Notes: generated from the letters alone by a model not told the origin. Numbered from the stretch's first letter, positions 37,023 through 50,100 are shown. The stretch is DNA of 64,000 nucleotides from Balanoglossus misakiensis (GCA_040954595.2 CM082584.2:11408001-11472000), one strand, 5' to 3'. Translations and numbers: made by a program.

Positions 37023-40000
37023 ATGTCCACAATGGTAAAAAGAAACGGGGTGAGTACATTTCACTGTTTACATCACTGTTTACAGTAAGCCAGTGTATGG
37101 ACAGGGATCAGGTCACTTTGACCCCCATCGCTGTCGGGATCTGGTACAATCCACGTGTAGTCTTAGATCTTATACTGTAGCAATCGTGAGATAAATGTGT
37201 CATAATCTCTCTTGAATCTCTTGCAGACTGCTCCACTAGGCTTTGCTTTTCCGAACATTTTAAAGGGGAAAGTGGGAAGGTAGGTGAATGCTGAAATGTG
37301 CAGCAACTAAGAGTTTTGATGGGTGTACATGGTTAATGTTAGCTGCAGTGATTGTAGTGGGTGATGCTCGGTTGATGATGATGTTTTGCGGTATCATCCA
37401 CCCAGCAGCACTTGCTACAGACTAGTCATTAATTGTGTACCCTTATTTTCATATGGGTACAAGAATGTACTGTAGAACTTTGCAGATTACAGCTGTAAGT
37501 TGTATAGTAATATATAATTGTGAATTTGTCTCAATGTATACAGACGGACTGGTATTCAGCTGAATGCCAATGCCAGAAGGGACAGTGATGGATATGAAAT
37601 CTTTGACGATTACTGGTCAGATGCCTCAGGTGAGAGCTCCTTCTGTACATATAGACTATTCTTTTAACCCTTTCACCATCATGGTTCAGTCCAAAATCAT
37701 AATTGTTTTCTATAGTAGGGTTGGACCTCAGTGGGGGTGATAGGGTTAAATTTGATGATGTGGTAACAATATAAACAATATAAAGTGACAATTCATTCTT
37801 AATTGTACATTCATAATTTTTTTTTCAGACAAAACTGATGATGATTACTCTGTATGCAGTGTTGTCTCAGAAAGTGGTGCTGAGACAAATACTGCCAGGA
37901 AGAAAGCTTCCGCAAATCACAAGGTAATAAGTTGTCTCACATCAAACAGAAAACTGGCTTTACAAGGTCTTTTGTCACAAATGCTAAGCTCTGGGAAGGG
38001 TCACCATTCAAGAGTCCAAGTTTTGTCTTCATTTCAAAATTAAAGAGGTGATTGTATTCCTTTATTTCTTTGACAGCCCAGTCCGCTTCCAAAACGTATG
38101 TCGTCATTCTCACCACGACCACCACCGAGTCCCGGTTCTCCCCTGGCAGACAGCAGTTCCAGACTCAACAACACTTACACATGCTCTCCCACGGTGACCA
38201 AAAAACAAACCAAGAACAGCGCTGTGGCTGACGGAAGCCAAGTGCCAGAATGCCAGGCAACGTGTGAAAAGGCCATTCTGACGGGTACCATCATCAAGAA
38301 ATTGCCAGCACAAGAACCTAGCCCTGCTGTGAATGGTTTCAATATGAGGAAAAGGTAATAACAAGGATAGAATGCTAAACATTTGTTGGTTTAATACCTC
38401 CTGTCCCACCCAACAGTTAGTGTAGGTCACTGTCCTGGAACTGAATATCATTGGTCCGTTTCTTTGATCCAGGTTGACATTTTCTAAGGTATCAGCCGAA
38501 GATTCAGATACAGATGACATACAACCAAGTGAAGACAATGCAGATGTTGACATTCCTTCAGGAGATACATGTACACCAAGAGTATTTGAAAGTACTGCAG
38601 CCGAAGACACCAATGCCATGACGACCGAAACAACATTGCACAAGAAGAATGTAACTTCAGGCAGCCTGAAACCAACAGAGCCTAACAGGGCAAAAGGATA
38701 TGCTGGTAAAACCTCAGATTCTGAGCACTCAGAAGATAATTATTTTGGTCTGAAACTCCAGCTGACCTCAGCCATAGAAATGTTGAGTGAAATCCACCAA
38801 GATGGTACAGTAGAGGAGGAGGGTGCAGGGGATTCCTCGGACCTGGTCATTGTTGATCAGGAGGAACAAGCCTTCAGCAGTAAAAGGAAGGTTTACAGTG
38901 ATACAAGGCAGGCACGTCTGCAGAAGTCTACGGCTGGACGCGGGAAGGGAGCGGGAAGTGAGACAGCTGCTCGGAAAAAGACCAAGAAAGAAGAGAGTAG
39001 TATCGCTGAAGACAAGGCCAAGACAGCAAGTAAAGGGAAGAGGAACGTAATAACAAATAGCACCCGGAGGAAACTCCCAAGAGCAGCAGAGCAGGAGAGT
39101 GTGGACATTCCAACCCACAGTCCACCGGGGTCAGTGGATGAGGATGAAACTGTTGCTAGGAGACAGAAAGCTGGCAGCGAAAAGCAAATTGTGGAGAGTG
39201 AGAATAGCGTGATGTCAGCAAAAAGGGCAAATGAGGGGGATGACACTGAGGATGTTGTTAGCCGAAAAAAAGCAGTGCAGAAGAGGAAAGATCAGTCGGT
39301 AGTGTCTGAGGATGAACATTTTGGAGGAGAGATGCCCCCTGATGAAGAGGAGGAGGAGGAGTCTGTTGCTGGGGAACATATTGAGTCTGGTAATAAATCT
39401 GGCAAAAGTCAGCAGAGTACAGCGACATCAAAGGTGGAAATTACTACAAGACGAGGATCGATTTTCTCATCTGTTGTGTCATCCGATGATGATGAAGAGG
39501 AACCAGTGATTAGAAAAAATGTAGGAAGTATAAGAAAGAGTGCCAAGCGTAAACGGAATCAAAGCGTTGCTGGGAAAAGGAAAGAACAAGAGGAACAAGT
39601 GTCTTTGTCTGAGAACCGTGACAGCGATGAGGAGGTGGACGTACCTGGGACAGGTCGCAAAGGCAAGGGTCGGAAGAGCGTCAAGAAACAGGGAACTGGG
39701 AAAAGAGGGCCTCAAAGCCGGAGGAAGACTTCGGAATCGTCAGGAGGAGGTAAAGGAACTGTCAAGAAAAAAATATTGGCATCAAAATCAAAGGTGCCTT
39801 CAACGGGAAGAGGCAAGTTGAAAAAGCTGTCTGACCGGAGTGATGACGGAAGCGGGCCGAGTAGTGCCAGGTGGAAAGAGACCGGGAAAAGAAGGCAGAG
39901 TGGGAAAGGGAGGGGTGGGAATCAGGGAAAGAATACAAGAGGCGGATATGAAGACCAGAGTGATGAGGAAAGTGAGGATGATGTGACATTGCAGGGGGAG

Positions 40001-42664
40001 ATGGATGTAGACATGGAAGATCTACCAAGTCCAGCAGGTACATCAGATGTAGAAAGTGTTCTGGTGTCTGAGCAACCTGACAGTGACATGGACGATGATG
40101 ATGACCAGATGCCACCACCGCCAGGTATGTTCAGTTGCAAGCTGTACAATCCAATAGGGCATGTAGAAAGATTCTCAAACTGCATACACACAGCATATGC
40201 TAACCAATACCTTACTGAGCTTGTTGCTGCTGGTACATGTGCTCTGTAGCCAATACAGTTTTTACAACATGAGCAGGTTTGCTGATATTTCATTCTATTT
40301 CCAACAGAGATGCCTACGCCTCGCCAAGCGAGCGGAGTACGTCACTCATCAAGGAGAACTTCAAAACCGCGAGAGTACTGGAAGGTCACTCCTGAGAAGT
40401 CTCCAACTGAGGAGATGGCGAGTCACAAGACCAAGAGAACTGTTCAAAAGGCCGGTGACCAACGGAAATCACTTGCTGGTGGAAATACTACTGGAGGCAG
40501 GAAATCTGCCAAGAAAGGTGGTGGTGGTGGTGGTGGTGGTGGTACAAAGACAGCCAAGAAGGGACTGACGGAGCAGAAGAATCAAAAGCGGAAAAGTGAA
40601 TCTCGGGAGACGGAAGTCACAAGGCAGAAGAAGCCAGGGAAGAAGTCTGCAATGGCCGTGGTGAATTCATTCTTGGATATGTCAGGTGATTGGCAGAAGG
40701 ATGACCATCTTCCTATATTAATCTTTGATGCTTAATTACTGACAAATGTGTTATTAGAAAGTGGTACCATTGCTTGTCAATATATGTTAAAACAGATTTG
40801 CTTTCATCTCTATTGTGGACAGATCCAAGTACCTTGTACAGCACACTGATGGATGACCTTGATCCACTGGATGAGGAGAGCATGGGGCAAAGCTACATTA
40901 CACAGCCATCGCCGGGCAAGAAACGTAAGGGTCCGAAGACACCGCAGAAATCGCCAGCAGCCAAGAAGCAGAGAAGTGTGGCGGGGACCCCTCAGAAATC
41001 GCAACAGAGAGTGATCGAGTCTGACAGTGAAGATGAGGAGACCCCACAGCCGAAAAAGAGAACCGCTAAGGAGACAACATCGACATCAAGACATCGTTTG
41101 GATGATGACAGTGAAGAGAGTGACCTAGACACTCAACCGTCTCTCAATGAAGAAACTCTGGACTCGTCTGACGATGGTGATAGTCAGGCAATTTATCAGC
41201 CTTCACCATCTCTCAGTGAAGAATCTGAGGACCTGTCTCTTGACGATGAAACTCCGGAAGTTTATGAGCCTCCACTGTCTCTTAATGAAGAAGCTCAGGA
41301 CTCATCTGATGGTGAAAGTCCAGAAGTTTATCAGCCTAACCCGAGGCAAAAAACAGTCAAAGGAAAGAAGAAGGTGAAGAAAGTCCAACTGAGTATGTAC
41401 ATATTCTTTATTCCCTTGTGTGTGTAACTTCTCTGACTTATAGACAGCTGGCTGCATATTTGCATATTGGATTTTAGTGAAATCACCCCAATTATGGTTG
41501 GCAAAAATGAACAATTTATACATTCTATAAATAATCAAAATGTGTCATATTTTTTCAGTTTTGCCGAAGAGTGGCACACCTGGTCTCCGACGGAGCAGAA
41601 GATGTCGAGTAGGCCCAACAAGATATTGGATGAATGAAAGACCTGTGTACGAGAAGCGCAGATCGGGGGGGTTCGTTCTGAAAAACGTGCAGACTCCCTA
41701 TGTTCCTGTGGAAAAGTCAAGGTCCAGAAGACAAGGTTTGTCACATTTTGCACTCTTACAAAATTAGAGGGATATGAGATGTACATTTTCGGCTATTTTC
41801 TGTGTACCAACTGTGGTTACATGCCGATTTTCATTGTTTTCAGCCATGACAAGGAAGATTCCCACATCACCGACTGATTTTTCCATCCATGGAGAACTTG
41901 ATGATCCTTTTGAGGAAGAATTGTCACCCCTTATCGCAACGTTAGACACATCTACGAACACAGAAGTAGAGATAGGTAAAGTTGCTTTCTAAATTTGTTT
42001 TCATATCAGGTTCTTCTGTCTATGTTACAGCTACCTTTGATTTGTCTTTCAAGCAACATTGAATCCTGAGTTCGAGATGTTTCCTATTTCTCCCAACAGA
42101 TTGCATCAGGCCCGGATCAGCCTTGGAGTTTTTAGGACCAACCGGCAGACCGGCCACAGGAGGTGATGCCATGGCCATTTCCAAGGCACTGGAGACGGAC
42201 AGTTTTTCCGTTGGGATGCTGATATTGAGGCCACTGCAGGAGAAATCACCGCAGCTGGTCAGGACGGACACTTTAGCGTTTCACATCATCAAGGGCAGAA
42301 TTCTGGTGGAAATCCACCGGACTAAAGTGGTCATGCAGAAGGGCGGTTTCTTTTACATCCCGGCAGGTTAGTGAGGATATATCATCTGGGAGATCACAGT
42401 CAGGGGGGATTGTGTTGACACTGTTTCTTCCAAGCTTGCAATCAGATAATTATCAGAAACCTAGTCTTGAGTGACTACTCAACAGGCCTACCAAAATTTA
42501 CCAAATGACATCCTGCATGTACATGTAACCTTTCATAACTTCTCACTCTTAAGAGTCTTATTTCCGCTTTCCACTCTTTTGCAGGAAACTCGTATTCCTT
42601 AAGAAATCTCCGGAAGGAAGAGGCCATGCTGTCGTATTTTATAGTCAAGGACACGAAGAACTGA
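37023..42664 (+). CDS. CENPC: Centromere protein C, 12 exons, 1264 aa
   Basis: Links CENP-A nucleosomes to the outer kinetochore. Exons: 37023-37049, 37227-37279, 37544-37629, 37829-37923, 38077-38354, 38473-40124, 40308-40685, 40823-41392, 41559-41735, 41844-41975, 42100-42366, 42585-42664. The N terminus has GKVGRRTGIQL followed by an aromatic-acidic stretch (EIFDDYW), resembling the Mif2/Cnp3 N-terminal Mis12-binding segment. Exon 6 is a 550-residue charged disordered region with many RGS/KGK and SDDDEEE blocks. Exon 7 holds VRHSSRRTSKPREYWKV (about 741-757), a CENP-C-type nucleosome motif. Exon 8 has three imperfect 24-residue repeats (PSLNEE...IYQPSP). Exon 9 holds the canonical motif RRSRRCRVGPTRYW (about 1057-1070). 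Exons 11-12 form the cupin dimerisation domain (SFSVGMLILRP ... FFYIPAGNSYSLRNL). The start is the first ATG (MSTMVKRNG); a second in-frame ATG lies three codons on. Human CENP-C is 943 aa; the extra length is disordered sequence. Confidence 0.95.
37664..37749. mobile_element. CCCTTTCACC MITE, copy C (86 bp)
   Basis: TTAACCCTTTCACCATCATGG at the left is mirrored by GGGGGTGATAGGGTTAA at the right. The GGTTCAGTCC and GGGTTGGACC internal segments also pair. It lies in CENP-C intron 3, and its termini match copy A in the PTBP gene. Confidence 0.75.
40517..40543 (+). repeat. (GGT)9 coding microsatellite in CENP-C
   Basis: Nine uninterrupted GGT codons encode a glycine run between two lysine-rich segments of CENP-C exon 7. 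Its length is probably polymorphic and unlikely to be structured. Confidence 0.9.
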
Positions 42665-43322
42665 AAAGTTAACACTGCCACCCCCGTGTACATAGTTGAT
42701 CGATCCTCTGAAACAAAAGATGACTTATACCCATATTTCGTTTTGAGTAATGTAAATATTGCCACAAAAATAGAAATTTCACAGAGTATGACTGGATATT
42801 CAATACCTCTATTTTCATTACTGATACTAGTACATTTATATTTAGCCTAGAACTTTAGCAGAAGAAAAGTATATGCTGTGTATTATAAAGTTTAGTTTGA
42901 CTGGGTTATTTTTATTGCCCACTGCACTGCCATTTATAGTCAGAACTGCCACAAAAGAATGTTTCAATCATCCTCTGTATGGGTACATGCATTTTCATCA
43001 TCAAGGGGATACACATACTGTATAAATATGAAAATTGAAGAGTATTCAGTGATGAAATTTGGACAGAGTTGTATATCTTCACAGCTGTGGAAATACTTCC
43101 CTGGGACAATTTTATGGTATCCATTTTTTTTAAACTTAGGACTGAAGTCAGAGTATGTTATCACTGAATCTTCCCGACATGTTCTTAAGTAAAGTTCATT
43201 TGATAAATATTTGATAATATAACCATATCTGGTCGTTATTAGCCAAATATATGCCACTTAAAATCACAACGCTACCAAGGAATTGTTTCTTCGGTCAACA
43301 TAAGTAGGCCAACTTCTTGCAG
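42665..43322 (+). other. CENP-C 3' flank
   Basis: Presumed 3' UTR and spacer. AT-rich, with no canonical AATAAA close to the stop; ATAAAT-type variants occur near 43022 and 43203. No coding segment is recognised before the candidate exon that follows. Confidence 0.4.
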
Positions 43323-43518
43323 GATGGTCGTGTGATGGCGCTGTTTCCTATTGTCTCATGCTCAACAAGCAGGTGCAGTTTGCGCGCGCACACCGACTAC
43401 AAAACAGTGAAGCACGCGGCTACCTGAGACAACCGACATTGGTCAATTTATCAGGTGATTTTTCTGATGAAGAAGATTTAGAGGTAAAGGGAACAAGCAG
43501 AGGAAAACAACAAGAAAA
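43323..43518 (+). CDS. Putative coding exon, unidentified
   Basis: An open frame runs from an acceptor-like TTCTTGCAG to a strong GTAAGT donor. It contains an in-frame ATG at 43358 (MLNKQVQFARAHRLQNSEAR, then GYLRQPTLVNLSGDFSDEED and a basic tail). Composition is protein-like and the exon ends in phase 2, which joins cleanly to the next candidate exon. It could be the first exon of an unrecognised gene (start 43358). It could also be an internal exon, or an alternative last part of CENP-C, since CENP-C exon 11 ends in a compatible phase. I do not recognise the family. Two out-of-frame ATGs upstream (43324 and 43335) weaken the first-exon reading. Confidence 0.35.
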
Positions 43519-44075
43519 GTAAGTTGAATTTTCGTCAAGTTGTGTCTGCTCAGTTGTCAATCACTTTTTGTTCTTAGCATAATGTTTACACGTAAGAACA
43601 GCCGTCATTAGCCCGACACCCAATATTGCCAAGCTTGTGGAGTGACCGTGACACAAGTAGCAAATCGTAGTAGTACACTCGAATGCACACCAAGACCCAG
43701 TAGCCACGAGGGTCCAACCTGTTGATTAATATTCGATGTGTACCGTACGCGCATATACTGCGGTAGCTGGGTACTCCTGCAATGGAGGCCAACATGCACA
43801 GGTGTGATACTCGTTTAAAATGCAAATTAGGCCAAAACGTACAGAGGTTGATAACACGTACCGTATATACGTTGAGCATACTTTGCCCAAATGGAAAGTA
43901 TTGCAATAGTGCTACAAGTCTGTCAGTCTCATTTTCAGTTCATATCTCGTGCGCACATTCAGTTTATATCTAGTTTTTAAACTTTGATTCAACGCGCAAC
44001 AAAAAGCCCACAACATGGTCCGCTAGCACGGGTCGTTAGCTAGACTGTACATAGTCTCCCACTGAACTATTTCAG

Positions 44076-44106
44076 GGAGCATGCAGCTGCCCGGAAAGAG
44101 ACCTTG
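44076..44106 (+). CDS. Putative second exon, unidentified (31 nt)
   Basis: Flanked by TATTTCAG and GTAAGC. Joined in phase to the exon at 43323-43518, it continues the frame as K-EHAAARKETL, ending in phase 0. The join is suggestive but the exon is short. No convincing third exon was found downstream. Confidence 0.25.
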
Positions 44107-47100
44107 GTAAGCGAAGATGACAGCAATCTTTCATGTCCCCTCAGTAAATCACAGTCATTTCCCAACACCATGCACGGTGGTCGTTATCTTTAAACTTTGA
44201 TGGGCTCTCCCAGTTGCGATAAATATTGAACCAACTTATCCTGCGTATCACGAGCAATGTTACGCTTTACGCGCAACTCTGACGCATTAAATTTAACACT
44301 CAAAATATACATCGTTCAATTTAACGAGAATCCGGGTAGTGTTTTGTACGTCAATGTGACGTGTATCTGCTCTAAGAAGTGAAACAGGAGACAGAGAACA
44401 TATGTTACCGGCCAATGGTGGGGGAAAGGTTAGTGTTTTTATTGAAGTTTGTTTGATTTACTGTATATGCATGGCCGAGATGTGTGGACACATATAAAGG
44501 GGTTGGCCATTTGATATCTTTGGGATCTGGAAGATTGAGAAAAGATTCCGATTTTCTGCTTGTAACTGCAAAGTGACTGCAACTTTATGGTAGTACGCAC
44601 CTCGAAAATCAAAGTGTTTAACTTTTTTTCACATTTGCCCAAAGCAACTTATTGAGAATAAAACTTGCGGATCGCCTTAAAAAAAATCAAAATTTCGTGC
44701 AACTTATCCATGGAAAAACGCAATCGACTCAGTAAATGTTCATGTTTATAATTTTATGTGTAAACCTGCTACAGGTTACTGGTATCTGACTGTAAAACTC
44801 CCATAAATTGCAAATCACACAGCTGTCGATAATCGGAAAGTGTGTACAATAAACTGTAACTCCGCCCTCAGTGTCAACAGTAGCGGTAACTTTTGATTTA
44901 CTAGTGAGCTACATTACCACCCGACTGACTATGAAATCCTGGTATCATCAATGTCCAAATCTTTCAAATCCAGATGTGTGACGTAAAACGTGTAATGTTC
45001 ACACACCATCCCCACAGTCTGTATATAAAGTTGTCAATAATCATGATATTGGGACCGTTGGCTAAGGAGTTGTTCAGCAACTTTCTTATGTGTTTAGCGT
45101 TTTTTTTTAATTATAAATATGTTGAATTTTAAACTTTTTTAATGAAAATTACATATTTGTCTACCGCAGTTTCCACTGGGCGTGACAAATAAGCTTATCA
45201 TGTATTTTGAACTGTGAGATAGTGATCTAAGAATTTCATTTTTGAACCAATGTATCCTTGTCCATCCTCCCCTTGGCTTTATTTGCAAACCGCGGATAGA
45301 ATTCGAGTAGGGCTCTTTGATACAGCTGTGTGCCGCCATTGCTGAAAGTGTCAAATTCTGATAAATTACAAGGGAACTTTGACTAAATTGATTATTCGTA
45401 CGTCCTTGGCGCTCAGCTGTCCATCATTATTCAGACAACTGACCCAATGTAGGTAACCTGTTGGCCTGAGTGGAATTTTAGTGACTGCGTTGAAGTGACT
45501 AAACGGACAAAGCCCATCGTCCGTTGTCCGGCTACATTCAGTCATTGGACGTGATGACGTCACAAAGATGGCTGGGGTGGACTGTTTTGTCGTCTGTTGG
45601 CATGGATACGAGCAAAACTGGCATTGTAGTTTTTCGGGTGTTGTTGTTGTCGCGTGTCGAATGCTTCCACCAGATTCCGTTGTTGCGTCGATCACCGGTT
45701 TTCTGTAACGGGCGACGCCCATTTATGGTCGTCAAGTACGAACACTAAAATCATCGATCACCGGTCGGTCTGTCGGCAGCTTGAAGGCTGCACTGGCACA
45801 ACTTGGCAAAGTACAACATGTTGAAGTGTAACTCGCGGAATAATAGAACTCCTGGCGTACCAAATTTAACTGCTACCAGACGTCACGGGACAAAAATCGA
45901 CCGACAGAAACAGGTTACCTGCAGGTGGGCGTACTGACGCACTGCCTGGTATTTGTGGGAGGGGCGCCTCGGAATTATTCGCTAAACATTCTCTGCGACA
46001 ACTTCAGAACACGCATATCATAATATTTTGACAATTTCGCATTAGTGCAAACCCTTGAAAAAGAATAGCCGTTATGTTAAGCTTTACCGGATTGTTGGCC
46101 GTGACTGGTACGTGGGAGTACCGATGTATCAGTCCATTCAATCCGTCACAAAAGGTGCGGTTTCTCTGACAAGAAATCGTCTCATTGTCAGAAACTAATT
46201 CTGTATTGTCCGATCAAGTGTTTGATCTTAAGGCGGTTCACTTCTGTAAATCTTGATGTGTGTAATGGAATTTTTACTTTTTGTGACTCGAATAACAATT
46301 TTATAAAATTTAAAAAAAAATTAACAGGCAAATTGCACAGTTCATGATATCCCTTCTGTTTCCGTAAGCATCGTCCCATTGTCTATCAGAATTTTTTGTG
46401 TGGGTTCTAACAACATAGGCATCTCGATAAGGTAATATCACCACTGATCGTTGTCCTAACATGTCTGCAAACAGAAAGACGAATGTCAATGTTAAGCAAA
46501 CACGGAACCACAATGCCATAAAAAACTCGAGATAATCTACTCGGTTCATATTGTGGAACACGTTGCTTCAGCATTACCACTTTGTCCGGAGAGCTAGAGC
46601 CAATCCAACTGCGTGCAAGCTGGTGCTTGGCATGTGCAGACCAAACTTGAAATCAAGTCCTGCAACGTTAGGGAAACAAATTGTCAGTACCCATACCTCG
46701 CCACACCAGCATTCATGATCCACCGAAAGCAGAAAACGCAATCCTCTGTCCCGTTTGATGTCTTCAAACTATACTCAGACAACTGACGGCATTGGAGCAG
46801 GTCTGCTGTCAATCTTTGTCAATCATACCCGTCAATCATTTCGAAGTGACCTGTGACCAGCACTCTCGGCTGCTCGCACAGAATGGCCAGCACCCCCAAA
46901 ATTCATTTCAATATCACCTCTATGCCAATCACGTTTGACCATACAGCCACCGGTCCAGACTCCACTCTGGTCCTGCCGTGTTTTCTTTTCTGATATGAGT
47001 TCATATTCCGCATTAATTAAGTAAATATATGCATAAATAGATTATATGTTCTTGTGTGACGAGTTCACTTGTTGATTTTGGTGTTGAAACTGTTCTTGTA

Positions 47101-50100
47101 TAAAACAGTCTGTGTAAAGGTCAACTATACCCACTTCGGCCGCGATCCAAAAAATACGCGTGTTCCCAGCAAAAGTGGATTTATTAGTTAATCACACGGA
47201 TTAACAAACATCCCCTGGAGTCTGACATTCTTGTGGACGCGTTTCTAGTAGTGCAAGTATATTCACCAAGACAGAAAAGGCCGGCTTTGATGGTCATAAA
47301 ATATTCCATTCACGAATAGTTGGCATGGGAGTTGGCCTTGCTAGTGCGGGTACGCGAGTTCTGAGATAAAACATGCCATTAATTGCATTTTTCCCTTCAA
47401 TCGCAGGAATGTGTCATCGTTTGTGGACAGAACTTCCACATTTCCAAATGACAGTTATTATTGCCCGGAGAAATTATACGCGTATCAAAGTGTAGCCTGG
47501 AATCCGTGACCGAACGATAAAAGCAGAACGCATGCACACGAGTTCAAGGATAACCAGTGTACGCACGCATGTAGAAGTTTTGGGCTTTGGGCAACAGTTA
47601 AATAATAACACATGTTAGCGAGGGCAATATCATGATTTTTATCCTGCACGAGGGATGGTGATCTCTGACCATAATATTGATGATGCCCGTGCCGCAGACG
47701 AGGGTGCAATAATTTAAATATTCAACATTCTTTTCTGAATTCATCACCTGTCAATAATTCTGGCACTACGCTTTCCTTGGCTTGTTACTCAACCGTATCC
47801 ATTCAAGCTCCCCCACCCCTTTACCACCTTTACCCTGCGTTCCTTTTCAAGGTAAACCATCTTCTATTTTCGAAGTTCACCAAAGAAGCCGAACAAGTTA
47901 GTTGCGCTCTATCTGATTGCTCGACCCGGCCTTGTTCATCGAGCAAATCTAGGTTCAACGACCGCTAGCGAATTGTATTCAAATAGGAAGCCAGGTCGTA
48001 CTTATTGAAACTTGTCGAGGGTAATGAATCGCAGTAGCCTATTGTATTTTTATTTTTACCTCTCCAGTTAGACAACATTTTGAAGACATGTTAACCCTGT
48101 CATTGCTAATCTTATCAAAAAATCACCCTTTCCTCGATATGTACTACACAAAATCTGCAAGATTTCTTCGTGATCGTGTTTGAAACTATTTGTGACATAA
48201 TTCGGCATTCTATGTTTTCACTCTGGTTTACATTTACGTGTATTACCCCATTCTTTTTCTGAAATGAACTTGTGGGGGGTGAAAATATAGGGCACGGCTT
48301 TACGACTTTTCTGATTCATGCCCCGCGTCGTAAACTGCAAATTAAAAGTATGCTGTTGCTTTCGTGAAAGTCTTCAGACTTGTTCACATCATGCAATTAC
48401 CCTCAGGACAGCGTGGGCATAGCATACAGCTTGACAACTAATTTCTCCGGCGATGTGAGTCTCCCCTTAAGTAACTTTACGTTATCTACATTTTTTTCAC
48501 TGGAATGGTAATAGTTTTGTGGTTGATGATGGAATTTCAAGCAACACGCTACAATACTATCATCGTCATTATACCAAAACAACAACAACATCATCAACAT
48601 CATCACCACCGGCGCTTCCGCCATAACCACCATCATAATTTTTCATTCCAGAGCAACAAGCCGATTTACTCTTAAACATTTCACTGAACGAATATGCGCT
48701 TGCAATGACATCAGCCCTCTCATTCTGTTTACGTCTAATGAACATGCTCAATTGCCATTTATCAATTTCCTGTCGATCGTCTAAATTCACTGGAAATTTT
48801 TCGTGTAGATCACCTGTCAAAATAATGACCAGTCTGGCAACATGTCTCGTGCACTTAATGTGTGTCCACTTCAATTGTTATTATTTTTAAAACCATTTAG
48901 GATTATTTTGGTGTGTCTGATAACATTATCTCTCGATAACACAGAGTAGAGTCTCGTGAGTGTACATCAATTAGACATCTATCCATCATTGCAAGGGTCA
49001 CTGATGTTTCTATAAATACAAAACAGCACGTGCGAGACCATATACTGTTTACAAAATATTATCTATTTATAGTTGGCATTCTGATTATTGCGAACATTCC
49101 TATAAATGTGTCATGTTTTAGTTTCATAGTTACTCAGAAAAAAACACAAAGTTTTGTTGATTTTCCACCATGGATGGTCCAGTATAGTCCATTTGGCTAT
49201 CAGACACCCCACGTAGTTTTACTGCGCCAGTCACAGAGATATGTAATTTCATTACTCCAGTAAACCATAGACAGTAGATGAGTAAACTGATAGCTGGTTA
49301 CAAGGGCATATAACAACATTCTTAGCAGTTTACTTAAATATATTGAGATTTCTTTGTATGATGTAATAACGCCGACGCTATAAGGCAAAGGTGACGCGCT
49401 CGTCACCCGTGATCAGAATGTTCAATGTTCCGGTACTGGGCGATGCGTCTTATCTTTTTCGGGAGGGAGGTTGGAAGAGAGGTAAATTGCATCAGCTTGC
49501 CAAGTCCTCGATTTCATCATTCTCAGTCTCCTCTGAAACAAAGCGTTGGTACTGCATTAGCCTGTTTCAAAGAATGATTGATAACCCATAGATTTTGTTT
49601 TCGAATATCAATCTTTTAAAAGTGATATTAGGCCTACGTCATTTGTTTCGTCATCGTACGATGGGATGACGTTTACCAGAAACATAGCACTGCTCTTTGT
49701 GTGTCTAAGAAATAGTGGATTACAATGTAGTTGCAGTAAATTTAAGTCAACCCTCAGGCTGTACCTGACCTGTATAAATGTGCACGTAAAAGGCGTATGC
49801 GAATGTAAATGTTTCACAATCAAGCAGCCTTGCCCTATTCAAGACGCGAAAGTAAAATTTGTCAGTTGGAATCTTTGTCGACCAGTGAGCGCACGCCAAA
49901 TAATTTTGCACATTTCTATTTACACTTAGTTTTAAAATTATTCTTAACTTCCACAACTTTCGCTGTGCATAAATTAGTGGACATAGCTTTCTGGGTTAGG
50001 CCTGTTGAATTTTATCAAAGCAAATCAAAATGTCCGTCTGTGCGTGTTTCTTTGGCTGTGTTCTAAGCTGTCCTGGACTTTGGTTACAAACGGCTTCAAG

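Noticed and set aside
38110-39246. Minus-strand open frames opposite CENP-C
   Set aside because: Antisense shadows of exons 5 and 6. The plus-strand frame splices in phase and encodes a recognisable protein.
45366-45735. 118-codon minus-strand open frame and overlapping frames
   Set aside because: No domain, signal peptide or splice context; composition looks like non-coding DNA.
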